Part shown: piece by piece, positions 36,501 to 47,500 of the stretch | Numbering within the stretch: position 1 is the stretch's first letter | How the letters are laid out: each line of letters opens with the position of its first letter | From: Arcuatula senhousia | Taxonomy: Eukaryota; Mollusca; Bivalvia; Mytilida; Mytilidae | Length of the DNA stretch: 64,000 bases | Direction of reading: 5' to 3' | Assembly: GCA_963971305.1 (NCBI GenBank) | Contig: OZ020306.1 | Span: forward strand, 54,410,686 to 54,474,685 | Notes under the pieces: generated by a model | Database searches by the model: none | Told to the model about the DNA's origin: nothing | Seen by the model: the letters and a program-made list of their open reading frames with translations, nothing else | Made by a program: the position numbers and the translations under genes

Positions 36501-38375
36501 AGATTTGCCCAACACTTAATCGATCTTTGGCAACGTGACGGGTGTGCTATAGCAAGCAGGAACTGCTTACTCTTCCGGAGCACCTGAGTTCACTCTCGTT
36601 TCGACTTGAGTTCGCGTTGCTGAATGCGGTTTTGTTGTTATGTATGTGTGTGTTTTATGTTGTTATGTGGTTTGTTTTGTTGTGATGATTTTTTGTCTGC
36701 CGGTTTTGTCCTTGTCTTTACGGTTTTATGATACTGATTACCCCTTTGGTACACCTTTGCTTCTATTGTCATTAACAACAAGAAAAGGTTTTGTTTTGTT
36801 ACCGTTTGTAATTAAATAAGCGAAAATAAAGGGTCTCGCTTAACGTGCTAACGCGAGACCCGGTATTTTCGAAAAGGTCCGATGCCTTCCAAATGATGAC
36901 AGAATTTATTTTCAACCATAGTATTTTGAGTCCCCTGCAATTTGGCAGACTCTCTACAATAGTGAGCTTTGCTTCGCTCGCATATTAAATATTAGTTACG
37001 GTGTGCTTGAATAGTACGATAGTAATCAGATGCACCTTACATGTTTCTGTAATACGCTCCCAAAGGGAGCGATAATGGTAGAAATGTCAATATTTTAGTT
37101 GTACTATGGGTTGAATTTTCCTTCAACGTCCGGTAAATCACGCCCGATTTCCTGAACTTTCAGCGTCATTTAAAAGCTTTTTGCTTTGCATATTTCGAAG
37201 GTCATCAAGCGCAGATGTGACCCATGAAAAAAACTAGTTTGTTTGAATTTTCGAATATATTTTTTTAGAATAGATATCGCATTATAAACATGTTCAACTA
37301 ATATTTATGCTTATAAAATAATTTTAGATGCGTTTTAACTTCGGGAGCGTCACAGGTTAAATACCTGCCTCATATTAAAATTTAATTTAGACTCACTTGT
37401 CTCATTGTGGGATAATATGAGAAAGACATTGCCTTAAAAGCTCGCGTAGATAAAAAAATATAATCTATTCCATTGATAATTTCGAATAATGCCTGGGACG
37501 AGATAATTTGGGACCATGTATTACTATTTCCCGCAATTTTTCAGACATCGAATGTTTCCAGTGACAGAACGATTTTTCTTCCATAGTAGTTTGAGTCTCG
37601 TGCAATTTGGCATACTTTCTACATTAAAGAGCTCGCTACCCTCGCATATTAAATATGATAATTTCGAATAATGCCTGGGACGAGATAATTTGGGACCATG
37701 TATTACTATTTCCCGCAATTTTTCAGACATCGAATGTTTCCAGTGACAGAACGATTTTTCTTCCATAGTAGTTTGAGTCTCGTGCAATTTGGCATACTTT
37801 CTACATTAAAGAGATCGCTACGCTCGCATATTAAATATGATAATTTCGAATAATGCCTGGGACGAGATAATTTGGGACCATGTATTACTATTTCCCGCAA
37901 TTTTTCAGACATCGAATGTTTCCAGTGACAGAACGATTTTTCTTCCATAGTAGTTTGAGTCTCGTGCAATTTGGCATACTTTCTACATTAAAGAGCTCGC
38001 TACGCTCGCATATTAAATACTAGCTTGCTCTGGGTATTGGTAAGTTAAATCTAATAAGACAGGTTTTGAACAAAACACATCATTTGCTCAATCTGTGTAT
38101 TTTTTTAAAGTTTTAACTTTTGTAATGACAATGCATGGCATCCTATTTTCATTTAAAAGAACCTCAAGACAATGCCTTTTTCATATAAAAGAATTCACAT
38201 TATTTCCTTTACGTACCTGAAATTTGTAAATAAAGGATTCATAATGTAGGAACAGCCACATTGGGTTGATTATTCCAATTTTTGCAGCAATAGGAATGAT
38301 GACAGATCCAGTAAACCACCATTTCGTTATTTTTGGGATACTCCGATACCAGTCACCGATATCATTTGAAGCCAT
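27545..38375 (-). CDS. DERL1: Derlin-1 (eight exons, complete)
   Basis: ER membrane rhomboid-like pseudoprotease of ERAD that helps move misfolded proteins to the p97/VCP machinery. Exons in transcript order: 38375-38217 (ATG), 32149-32050, 31668-31604, 30039-30013, 29637-29542, 29032-28980, 28568-28458 and 27686-27545 (stop at 27545-27547). All introns are GT-AG, phases agree, and the total is 753 nt, 250 residues, against 251 in human as I recall. Visible signatures: N-terminal SNDIGDWYRSIPKITKWWF, the loop-1 Trp-Arg (FWRPLTAV), SVLYVWCQLNKDQIVQFWFG, a GxxxG membrane segment (GIVVGHLYFFLMF), and a C-terminal SHP-like box (QWGQGNTLG) for p97 binding after an acidic Asp-rich stretch. The fourth exon is only 27 nt. 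The gene is convergent with CNOT1 and divergent from TBC1D31. Confidence 0.95.
27932..28130. mobile_element. MITE, CCTAGATTxTCATC family, copy 1
   Basis: AACAAATATCCTAGATTGTC, then C-rich CCCCTCCCCCGCCCC and an AT-rich body with GGAATATTTTATCAAAATGG. The same body and one inverted end recur at 61827-62004. Right border uncertain; lies in the last DERL1 intron. Confidence 0.45.
29060..29415 (-). mobile_element. tRNA-derived SINE, copy 1
   Basis: Minus-strand element. Its tRNA-like head at the right has box A text (complement of GTGTTAACCACTACACCACC) and a box-B-like region. The tail at the left ends in TTTAGTTTAAACATATTTAT. About 90% identical by eye to the copy at 55007-55354. Located between the fifth and sixth DERL1 exons. 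Confidence 0.8.
30102..30935. mobile_element. 834-bp non-autonomous DNA transposon with 9-bp target duplication
   Basis: Flanked by GCTTATATT on both sides (30093-30101 and 30936-30944). Inverted ends read GGGTGTTTATAAAATC on the left and GGTTGTTTATAAAATC, complemented, on the right, followed by CGGACCC/GGGTCCG-rich inverted sequence. No transposase frame. A 9-bp duplication with long GG-starting TIRs suggests the Mutator/MULE group. It sits in the DERL1 intron just upstream of the 27-nt exon. Confidence 0.85.
31500..31603 (-). repeat. Mussel-type repeat with hammerhead-ribozyme-like core
   Basis: On the minus strand, starting at the DERL1 intron-3 donor: TTGATGAGTCT, loop TGAAT, AGACGAAAC, then ACGCATC and AGGCGTAGCG. 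This follows the hammerhead plan CUGANGA - stem II - GAAA - stem III - NUH, with U instead of C at the first core base. The same motif is, to my knowledge, abundant in mussel genomes. The outer border is not clear. Confidence 0.5.
32452..32530 (+). repeat. Dispersed repeat family K, copy 3 (short)
   Basis: GAAATAGAAAATAATGAGAT, then GTGTATGCAACACAG; 5' block only. In DERL1 intron 1. Confidence 0.55.
34321..36477 (+). pseudogene. Penelope-like reverse transcriptase, broken
   Basis: Reverse transcriptase of a retroelement abundant in molluscs and cnidarians. Visible motifs: KYVVVPADKAPNNIIFVC, LYWIPKLHKTPYKQRFIAGS, KTFDFSTLYTSIPH, GGHVFQQTIDIPMGTNCAP, FRYIDNVLS and SASYLDLFLEIDTQGRL. Breaks: an in-frame TAG at 35056-35058, a frameshift near 35590 and another near 35936. 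The catalytic YIDD is YIDN. No GIY-YIG nuclease follows in the remaining 3' sequence. Clearly inactive. Confidence 0.85.
36821..36871. repeat. 19-bp-stem inverted repeat near the Penelope 3' end
   Basis: CGAAAATAAAGGGTCTCGC and GCGAGACCCGGTATTTTCG pair at 17 of 19 positions around a 13-base loop. Confidence 0.8.
37470..38020 (+). repeat. Three near-identical 182-bp tandem repeats
   Basis: Monomers contain AATAATGCCTGGGACGAG, TTTCAGACATCGAATGTTTC and GCTCGCATATTAAA. Shifts of exactly 182 bp between copies (near 37524, 37706 and 37888) and very few differences imply recent expansion. Older diverged copies occur at 36880-36990 and 40020-40130. Confidence 0.9.
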
Positions 38376-38814
38376 GTTGAACTGTTTTACTTTGGTTCTT
38401 CTTTAGATGCTAAAATTTTAAAGTTGTTGCTTCTTTTCTTAAAATATTTTATCTGACGTGTACTTTTTGAAGTTTCGTTTTGACCGGAAGTGGAAAATCT
38501 AAATACCATTCGGAAGTCGCCTTAGCTCATGCCTGAAATTAATGATAATTTCAGAGAGTTTCTGAGTCGATAATTTTTAAGATTTGACACAAAGCGAATT
38601 TGTAGGACTTGTATCAATTTTCAATAAAAGTTGTCATATACTGATAGAAAACTTTTAAAATCTTTTTTATTAAAATTTTTAGATATTGTATCAATACTCA
38701 TGATTTGACTACAAATCAATTAAATTAAATGTTTGTAAAAAATATTTTTATTTTCGTTTTTACTTAATCAATTGATTCCGTAATTTTTATTCAGCGGGAC
38801 AAATCAAAACATGT

Positions 38815-38905
38815 TTCAAGTCAAGTCAAGTCAAGTAATATTTATTTATAAAGTCGGTACAGTTACAAAACAAATAACACAAGCTCTAATGAGCTTTTAA
38901 AAAAA
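38815..38905 (-). mobile_element. Short-repeat tail of a 5'-truncated LINE
   Basis: AAGTCAAGTCAAGTCAAG followed by TAATATTTATTTATAAAGTC, the layout of the LINE 3' ends elsewhere in the window. It sits 440 bases upstream of the DERL1 start, between the two divergent genes. Confidence 0.45.
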
Positions 38906-39142
38906 GTCCCGAAAAATTGTAAACATTACTTTTTCTGTTGAACGGCGAAGACAGACATTCCCTTATTTGCCCATACATACGCAGCTGAAGAATATATATG
39001 GTTTTAGGTTAATCTTATGTTTTTTTACCCTTTTTTGATATTTGTCCTTGGTCCTGGAGTTCTAATCCCTTTTGCCAGTTTTGGATCTCCGAACACAAGA
39101 TCCCAAAAGGGATTACTGGAGTTCTTGTTGTTTTGGAAGCCT

Positions 39143-39350
39143 TTTTTACTTTTTGACATTAAGCTTTCTGCATCTTTGGGATCTGAAATGTTCATATGGA
39201 ACAAACCCTTGACAACACTAGAAATACTTATTTAGAGTCAGGCTGATAATAAGACATTGCCTCAAAAGATCGTCACAATGTGTAGATAAAGCCTTTTTTA
39301 TTACTTTTTGACATTTGGCTTTCTGCATCTTTTGGGATCTTAAATGTTCA
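39143..39350 (+). repeat. Local ~150-bp direct duplication
   Basis: TTTTTACTTTTTGACATT, GCTTTCTGCATCTTTGGGATC and AAATGTTCAT occur at 39143-39196 and again at 39290-39350 with small changes. Confidence 0.7.
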
Positions 39351-39366
39351 TTTGCCTCAAAAGCTC

Positions 39367-39905
39367 TAGTCCGAGATTGATCGACGTCCTAGGCATTTTT
39401 CCAGCAAGCTGGTGCCGTTGGACGCCAGAGCTCCTTCCATATCAAAAACACGGGATTTAGCACAACAGATTTGTTGTGCACTTCCGAGATAAATAAAGCA
39501 ACTTCATCATTAGTGTTGCATATTTATTTTGGTCTCAAATGAAAAATTTGGTTATTAAGAATAAAAATACAACATATTTTAAAGAAAAATATCTTGAATA
39601 AGTAAAATAATCTAAATTTGTACATTATTTTGCTGATCTTGAACATGTTGAACTTGATGAAATTGATTAAGTTCAAGATCAGCTCTTAATTTTTTCTTAT
39701 TTTACTGGATTACATCAGGTAGTTTCTAGAAGCTATACATTTATTTGTTTTATCTACCATTTTACAAATGACTGATGTAAGAGTTATTTTAACATTTACA
39801 AAGCATTAGTTAAAATCCCGTGTTTTTGATATGGAAGGAGCTCTGACGTCCCATGGCACCAGCTTGCTGGAAAAATGCCGAGGACGTCGGAGCAATCTCG
39901 GACTA
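39367..39905. mobile_element. 539-bp foldback-type element with 9-bp target duplication
   Basis: Flanked by CAAAAGCTC at 39358-39366 and 39906-39914. Inverted arms of ~95 bp start TAGTCCGAGATTG and include TTTTTCCAGCAAGCTGG and TCCATATCAAAAACACGGGA. The uninterrupted target text (CCTCAAAAGCTCGTGTAGAT type) is recognisable nearby at 37433. MULE-like by duplication length. No coding sequence. Confidence 0.85.
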
Positions 39906-40324
39906 CAAAAGCTCGTGTAGATACAAAAGTCAGAAATAAAATCCATTCCATTGATTTTTTTTAATCAAGGGGACTAGGTAGTTTTGGGTGTGATGCATGC
40001 ACATACATTTTCAAAAACTTCTGAGAAATCAAAATGTTTCCAACAATGTATTTTTTTCCATGGTATTTTGAGTTTCATGCAATTTGGCAGGCTTTCTACA
40101 TTGAAGAGCTTGTTACACTCGCATAATAAAATTACAAAACATAAGCTTCAGGTGCTGATCCAGGATTTAGTTAGAATAATATCAGGAAAAAAGGGTCATT
40201 TTGAGAATTATTGAGTTTATATGACAATTTTTTTTTCAAATTCAAGAGGGGGGCGTATGCCTATGCTCTGATTATTTATATATAAAATGTAACCCATATT
40301 CAGCAGTTTTTCATGTTTTTTAGA

Positions 40325-41083
40325 CAGTCAGGACTACTACTGAAAGAAGTGATTTTTGAAAATCACCCAAATAAGTGATAGTGAATGAAATACCAAGAGT
40401 TATTCCTCTTTAAAGAATACAAAAATTACTTATTTAAGCGATTTCTTAAAGGTTAAAAATCACTTTTAACAATGATTTTCTGATTATTTCATGAAATACT
40501 CAAAGACAACTATTAAGAAAGAGTGTAAAAGAAACTAGTTCACTTTCTAAGATGTACACTGTCCATTTAGATTTAATTTATTGATCTAAATAAAAATATT
40601 AGGCAGTTGAAATAAAATCACTTAGATCAGTGATTTTATGAAATTTTAATCTAAAAAATCACTAAAACAAGTGATTTTCAACTTTTTTACTCCCTAACTT
40701 CGGCCATCGCAAACATTCAAATTTTCATCGAGAACATACCTTTTTCTTTTTAGAAAACCAAAGTTAAAAGATTAAATTTATCAGGAAAATTATAGATTCC
40801 TATGGGAAAATTCCAGATCCCATGAATTCAGCCATCAAAGATTAAGGAAAAATGTGGAAAAAATGCACAAAATTGGTTATAGCTGAAAAATCTTTCCTTT
40901 AACTAGTCATTTAACTACATAAATGATGTTGTTGTCTGAATTTGCAACAAAGGGACACATAATTTCAAAGTTTAGCACGAGAAATTTATTTTAAAACCCA
41001 AAAATCTGTAATCAGTAAGAATTTCCAAAAATCACTTATTAGAGTGATTAAAAAATCACTTGTTTCAGTAGTCTCCCTGACTG
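40325..41083. mobile_element. 759-bp element with CAGTCAGG ends and repeated AAGTGATTTT motifs
   Basis: Inverted ends CAGTCAGG...ACTACTGAAA with TTAGA at both outer borders. The body contains at least eight copies, in both orientations, of AAGTGATTTT/AAAATCACTT. CAG-starting TIRs and many subterminal repeats would suit a hAT or CACTA derivative. Located 460 bases upstream of the TBC1D31 start. Confidence 0.7.
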
Positions 41084-41549
41084 TTAGATGTCCTGATATT
41101 TTTTACTTGTAATAATACAATCTTGTTATTTAAGTAACACCCTAAAATTTTAGACAGTGAGCTAGTTGTGTCTTTAAAAAAAGCTGACAAACATACCATA
41201 CTTCACTACATTTATGTTTGGCAGTGTAACCAAATATCCACATTTACAGTTATTTATTTTACAGACAATCCAAGTAAATGCCCATAAAGCAGATGCAAAT
41301 ATTTGAATTCCAAAATCACTGAAAAAATATATATATTATATTCTTTGCTCTACTTTAACAGGTAGCAGCCTGGTAGCCCCAAGTCCAGGGCAACAAAAAA
41401 TTAGATATTGGCCAGTAAATTTTTATGAGCCTTTCCAATTCCATATGTCTATTGTTAGGGCTAGTTTACTGTTGTGCAGTGTTTTAGTATTTCGCGCTAC
41501 CTCTGGAAATTTCTCAAGGAAAGATTTGAATTTATAGTTTTAGATAAAA

Positions 41550-44500
41550 ATGCAGTCTCTAGATGTTTGCAGAAAAACTGCAGGGAAAATATGGCACAGA
41601 AAGCCAGCACCAAGCACAGATAATGGGTAAATGTTAATTGTTTTTTTTTTCAATTTCATCAAGTTGTAACCCAACATGCCCCATGTGTTGTATAGCAAAT
41701 TAGGAGGAAGAAAAATTGCAATTAGATGTAAAGTGGACAACAATCGAATCATATTGCATCTATAAAAGAATTGGACAAAATTAAAAAAAAATACACTCAT
41801 AAGCTAGACACTTATGTACAATGTATATGTCTAAAATAAATGCAATTTTATATTATACAACTAGAAAGGGATATGCTTAAGTTAAACTTGATTCCAAGGG
41901 TAATGTGCATATGATTACATTGAAAAAAAAGTGTATCATTAATGAATAATATAACTTTTTTTTAAGGTTGATGATTCAGATAACCAATAGTCAGCCAAGT
42001 ACACTATCACACGCTGGTAAAAATGTTAGGTTTCTACACACAGCTTTTGATAGCAACGGTGACAGTTTTGTCGCAGGGGATCACCAGGGCCATATATACA
42101 TGTTTGATATTACAAAGAACAGGTAATATTCTGTAATACAAGATGTTATTTCTAAAGAGGTTTTTAAAAATACAATCAAAGATTATAAAAGTGATTGAGC
42201 ATTTTTAGAAAAAGTCACAATTAGATCATATCAGGAAATTAATATCTTACATTAAATCAAACATCATTAATATAGATAGAAAAAAATGATGTAGAATAAG
42301 TATATGCAACATATCCTACAATATTAACGATAACTTTTAAAATCCACAACAGAAAACAGCCAGTAGCCTTCAATGTGACCAGGGGTCGCTGCTCGCTGTC
42401 AATCAGATTATACAAATAAAATCAAATGGCCATAAAGTAAATAATAACCAGTATTTTGTCAGTCAGGTCCAATGATTTTAGCCTACCCTGGCTTACTAAT
42501 TTATAATTTTTTTTGTCAGTGATAGTGGTTAGGTAGAATGATCATTCAAAGATTTATAGGCTACATGTAACCTATCAACAAATGAGTTAAAAGACAAAAC
42601 CATTAAAAAGTATAAATGGAATATGAAATGAATAAAATCTGTTCTGTATTGAGAGTGGATGGGTGGTTCATTTTGCTTTGCTTTCTGTAACTTCTCACTT
42701 AATCATCTTTTTCAGATTTTCACTTGTCCAAAAATTAGGACATCCTTGTACTGCTTTGGCATTTGCCCTTAGGAGAAAATCAGAGTTTCTGGTCGGGCTC
42801 TCAGACTACTCACTCAAGTGCTATGATGTTGGTGAGTTTGTACATATATAGATAAATAATATTTGCATAAAATATAAAAAGTATAAAAAGGGAGAGACAC
42901 AAAACAAACTGGAATCTATGAAATGGCTAGTCTACATGTGTTCTGTAAAACTTTCTTTGGTAATTTTAATAAATTTGTGTTCTGTCAAAATTGTCATCAT
43001 ACATGTTCATGAAAACAAAGCAGAAAAAAAATACTTAGGTTTTAAAAGCAAATGTGTGCATGTGTTGGTGTTTAACACCCTTTATTGACGCGGCGCCTAA
43101 GCCAAAAAAGCTAATGGTTAGATCCTTTCTACAAGAAGCATGACAGTAATTAGACACTGAATTTAACAATGAAGACCCTAATAGTGAAAGTTTCAGAAAA
43201 CATCTTGTTCTTATGGAATTTGCATTATACTAGTGGTCTAAGATTTAAATTTGACACAAGATAAGTTGCTTTTTTTAAGAAGAAGTACATGTATATATAA
43301 TTACATGTCATATTGTCTAATATACGAACTACAGATAACTTTTCTTATGATATATTTCAGACACAAAAGAAATGGTAGCGTGGATGAAAGGTCACGAGTC
43401 TGTAATCGGAAGCATCTCTGTCCATGCCTCTGGTCGATATGCTCTGACAACTTCCACAGATGCTGCACAGCTTTGGGATCTTGATACATTCCAGAGAAAG
43501 AGAAAACTAAACATCAAAGAAGATGTTGGCATTGTACAGGTAGATTAAAAATTGACTGCAATTAACTTTGTTATACTTGCAGCATGTGCTTTAGTACTGT
43601 GGTCTCATTATTATTCGTGGGGTATTAATTTTAGTGTTTTTCGTGGGTTGTCTTGACCCACAAAATTTGATACTCCACGAAAAGGAGATTTTATATTGGT
43701 TTGTATGTTGCAAACTACAGAGCCACGAATTTAAGAATCCACGAACTGAAAATTTTTCATCAAACCAGGAAAATTGGTATCCACGAAAATAAATGAATCC
43801 ACAGTATATAGAAATAAAACTGATCTAAGTGTTTATGAATTTTGATTTTTACGGGCTGGATGTATAATAATTGGATGGGTAACGGGAATTTGAAACAAAG
43901 TTTAGTTATTTAAAGATAAGGAAGCAAACGAATCTATGTTATAGTTTGATGTTTTTTCTTCATGTGAATTCTGCAGCTGACAATATTCTTCAATTCTTTA
44001 AATCATCTTTCAAATAGCACTAGCAAAATATTTTATAGCACAGTTCAGTTATTTAAATACATTATTTTTTGCCTTAGGTATTTTTCCTTCCTTTGAGTAA
44101 TACCATCATCACAGCATTTAAAGATGATACAATATTTGCCTGGGAGTCAGACACACTTAATTGTAAATACCAGCTACCAATACCACCAGGAAAGAAGCCA
44201 AGCTATAGGTCACTAGCTGCTACAAAGTAGGTATTTCTATCTGATTTTACAATTCTTTAAAAATTTTGAATAGTGTACTATTTTGATTTAGGCACTAGAA
44301 TTGTATATATGTTACAGTAAATGTGTGTAATTAGGAATTTCATGAAATCACTGAAAATTCAGGAATTTCATGTAATTCCTAAAGGGCTTAGTAATTACAT
44401 GAAATAACTGGTTTTCATCAGTAGTTACATGAAATTACTGAAAATTTTAGGGAATTTTACTGAAAACAAAATCTTCAACTATAGTTGATTTCTTTAAGTA

Positions 44501-47500
44501 CTAAAAAAAGTTTGTACTATAGTATATGAAAAAGGTGTTTTAAAAGCCCCCAAAACCCAAAGAAACTTGATGTTTCAAACCATGCAGGTAGGGGGGCACA
44601 TGCATTCATTTACATAATCTCATGCTCATAATCAAACATTCGTCATTCTTGGTCATGGGGTAATCCAAAAGACACAGAGAATTCCAAAGGTTGACAAATG
44701 AAATTTCCCAAAGTTGTACAGCAGGTCAATATTTATAAGGGACATTTATGATAAAAATAAGATGAACTGAACCAAGAGATAGACAAAGTTCCTATTTGTC
44801 AGCTGGTAGAAAATTTAAAAAGATAAACTAAATCATATATGAAATAGAAATTTTCATTTAACCAATTTATGCTATTTAGTAATAGAAGGTTGCCATTCTG
44901 TCAAGTCTGAATTGAGCTATTTTATGAAAAAGGATGCACTTGGGTTCCAATATACGACATTAGACATTCTTCCATTTGTATTTTATGAAAAAAAAATAGA
45001 ACTTTTCCATATTTCATGCCCCGCGACGACATGCCGGGGGGGGCATTAAGATCTGTCCATTCGTACGATTTTTGTCAAGCTTTTTTTTTTAGGAAATTGT
45101 ACTTAAGAATTATTTTAAATTTGGCAGGGTGGTTTAGTATTACAAATGTATGTCTTAGTGTAAGCAACTTTCAGACATAGTGAACTTCTATTTTCTGTTT
45201 GGGACTAGATTGATATCGTCAATATGAAAAATTTCCGTCACGATTTTCTCAGAAATCATACATGTCAGAGAATGATTTAAAACTTGGTACAAATGTAGGA
45301 AGGTTGAGTATAATGTCCTAAGCGACTTTCAGACCTGTCAGACTTCTTATTCCTGTTTAGGGCNNNNNNNNNNNNNNNNNNNNNNNNNNNNNNNNNNNNN
45401 NNNNNNNNNNNNNNNNNNNNNNNNNNNNNNNNNNNNNNNNNNNNNNNNNNNNNNNNNNNNNNNGTATTGTACGATTTATCAACATCAACTCCTGTAAGCT
45501 GTTGTTTGATGTGGGTTCAGTGGACAACAAAGTCAATAACTTCTCTATCAACCCCTCAGGGCGGCACATGGTATCCACGATGGAAGATGGTGGCATCCAT
45601 ATCTATGACCTACATGTTTTGTCAGAGGAGATTGGAAAGGTACTGCAATTCTATCTGTAGACAGAAATAAAATTTGGAATAAATGTACTTGACACATTAT
45701 CCATATACAGCTATTTCAATATCTGCAATGAAAACAGTGAGCAACTTCAAAATATAACAGTGGTCAGTGCTTGCTGTCACTAGCTAAAAATTAAAATGCA
45801 AAAGAACAAATAACTTTGACAAACTTCCAAGATTTTATTTTGGCATATGTAATTAAAATGACATGGAAGCTATACAGTTCTGAATATTCTCAAAGTTTTA
45901 AAGATAAAATGTCTAGAGTTAAATATGAAAGTATACAGGGTTTTTTCCAGGATTTTGAGGGCTTTAGTCACTTTAGCGTTCGAGCAAAATGTGCGACCTA
46001 ATAATCCATAACCATGTTTGCTTCTAGCAGTCTGGTTGAAGCAAAAATACCAATACTTGAATTTCTATATGTGCAGGTTATAGCTATGTATATTATAATT
46101 TCAGTACCATGGACAGGACACAGATTACAACAGTTATTATCATCTTCAATAAAATATATCTAAACATTTGTTGAATTGATTTTTCCCCTTTCAATCATAC
46201 TTAATGTACTGCAGATTCTTTGCCTTTAATATCTTATAGGCATAACAAAATGATAACACCCCCACCACCCTTTTTTACAAATTAAGGGATGTATTACTCA
46301 TCAAGTTTAACATGCTCATAGAAAGCTATAAGCACACATAAAGTCTCTCTTTTTTTTCTCATTTGAAGAAGCAGTTTGTTTTTGTTTTACCATTTTCATA
46401 ATGGTAATGATTAGTGACTGGTGGTCCCTAAAAGGAGGAATATACAGACAACAAAACAGAACATCCTTCATGTCCCATAAAGGAGCTCTACAAATTTAGT
46501 TTAGTGTTAAGGTAGTACAATAGTAAAAAATCGGTAGGATAGAATTTTTTTAAATTTTGTCATAAGAAGTATCTATGTGCATATGTTTGAAAAATAAAAT
46601 AAAAAGAATATGTCACCGTGCTTAATTTTTGTAGAAAATTGATCAAAAACAGTTCAAATTTGGCTATTTTTATATAGATTATATAGGGAAAAATGGTTTA
46701 AATCAATTTTTTCAAATTTCATGGGATAGATCTTTCTTAAATTTTGTCAAAACATCAATTTCTGTTAGTTCTTTGAAAATAAGGTATAAAATCATGCGGT
46801 CACCGTTAATTTTCTGAAAATAAATTGGAAAAACTGAATTTTCCTTACACATTTCATACAAATTATCTCCCTTGAAAAAAGTACGGGAAATGTTATAAAA
46901 TGAATATAACAATTAGGTTTTGTTTCTAACTTATTTTTTATCTAATAATTCATCATACAAGTAATCTTCATACAGTTAAATAGCAATGTTTTTGCATTTG
47001 CTTAAATTTGGTAACATGCTCAGAAAAGATCCTCAGTGTTATACCACTGTACTACCTTAAGTGGCTTGAGGTTATTAAACAAAACAAAACAATTTCTTTA
47101 CTCAAAATCATTGGAACTCCACTACACCTCCGCTGAAATGGAGGTGCTCCTATCTAAGGAGGGTAAGGAGATCGTAAAAATGTAAACAAAGTTCTTTTCA
47201 TCTGATCTCCTTCTAATGCATGAAAAAGGATGTTTTTTGATTACAGGATGTTCTTAATAAAACAGTTTCATGAAGGTAAATCCTTTCATCTATATTTACT
47301 TCTAAGTTTTTGTGATATTTACACAAGAATTATCATTTTGTCAACATGGTCAGAGCACGTGGGTTGACAAACAAATCAATATTTTTCAGCTGATATAAAG
47401 ATAAGATAAGATAAGATAAATTTATTAAGTCCAATTAAGGGCCCAAGAGGGCATGATGACAAAACGTAACAATTACAATTAATTGATGATAGAACATGAA

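Larger units (their letters stand above)
33231..37385 (+). mobile_element. Penelope-like retroelement with flanking long direct repeats
   Basis: A decayed reverse-transcriptase gene (34321-36477) lies between two diverged direct repeats of about 320-340 bp (33231-33545 and 37048-37385), matched by ACGCTCCC, TTTTAGTTGTACTATG, TGAATTTTCCTTCAA and AACTTCGGGAGC. That is the pLTR arrangement of Penelope-like elements, although a chance nested repeat is possible. The 3' region has a strong inverted repeat (36821-36839 with 36853-36871). All of it lies inside DERL1 intron 1, in antisense to DERL1. Confidence 0.65.

Noticed and set aside
37470..38020. CRISPR-like direct repeats
   Set aside because: Units are 182 bp, contiguous, with no spacers, in a eukaryotic intron. 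The other tandem arrays fail the same test.
39017..39235. 72-residue open frame upstream of TBC1D31
   Set aside because: Low-complexity, lies in a duplicated stretch and matches no family I know.
44330..44470. AATTTCATGTAATTAC palindromic cluster in a TBC1D31 intron
   Set aside because: Short, irregular and AT-rich. No clear ends or duplication, so not called as an element.
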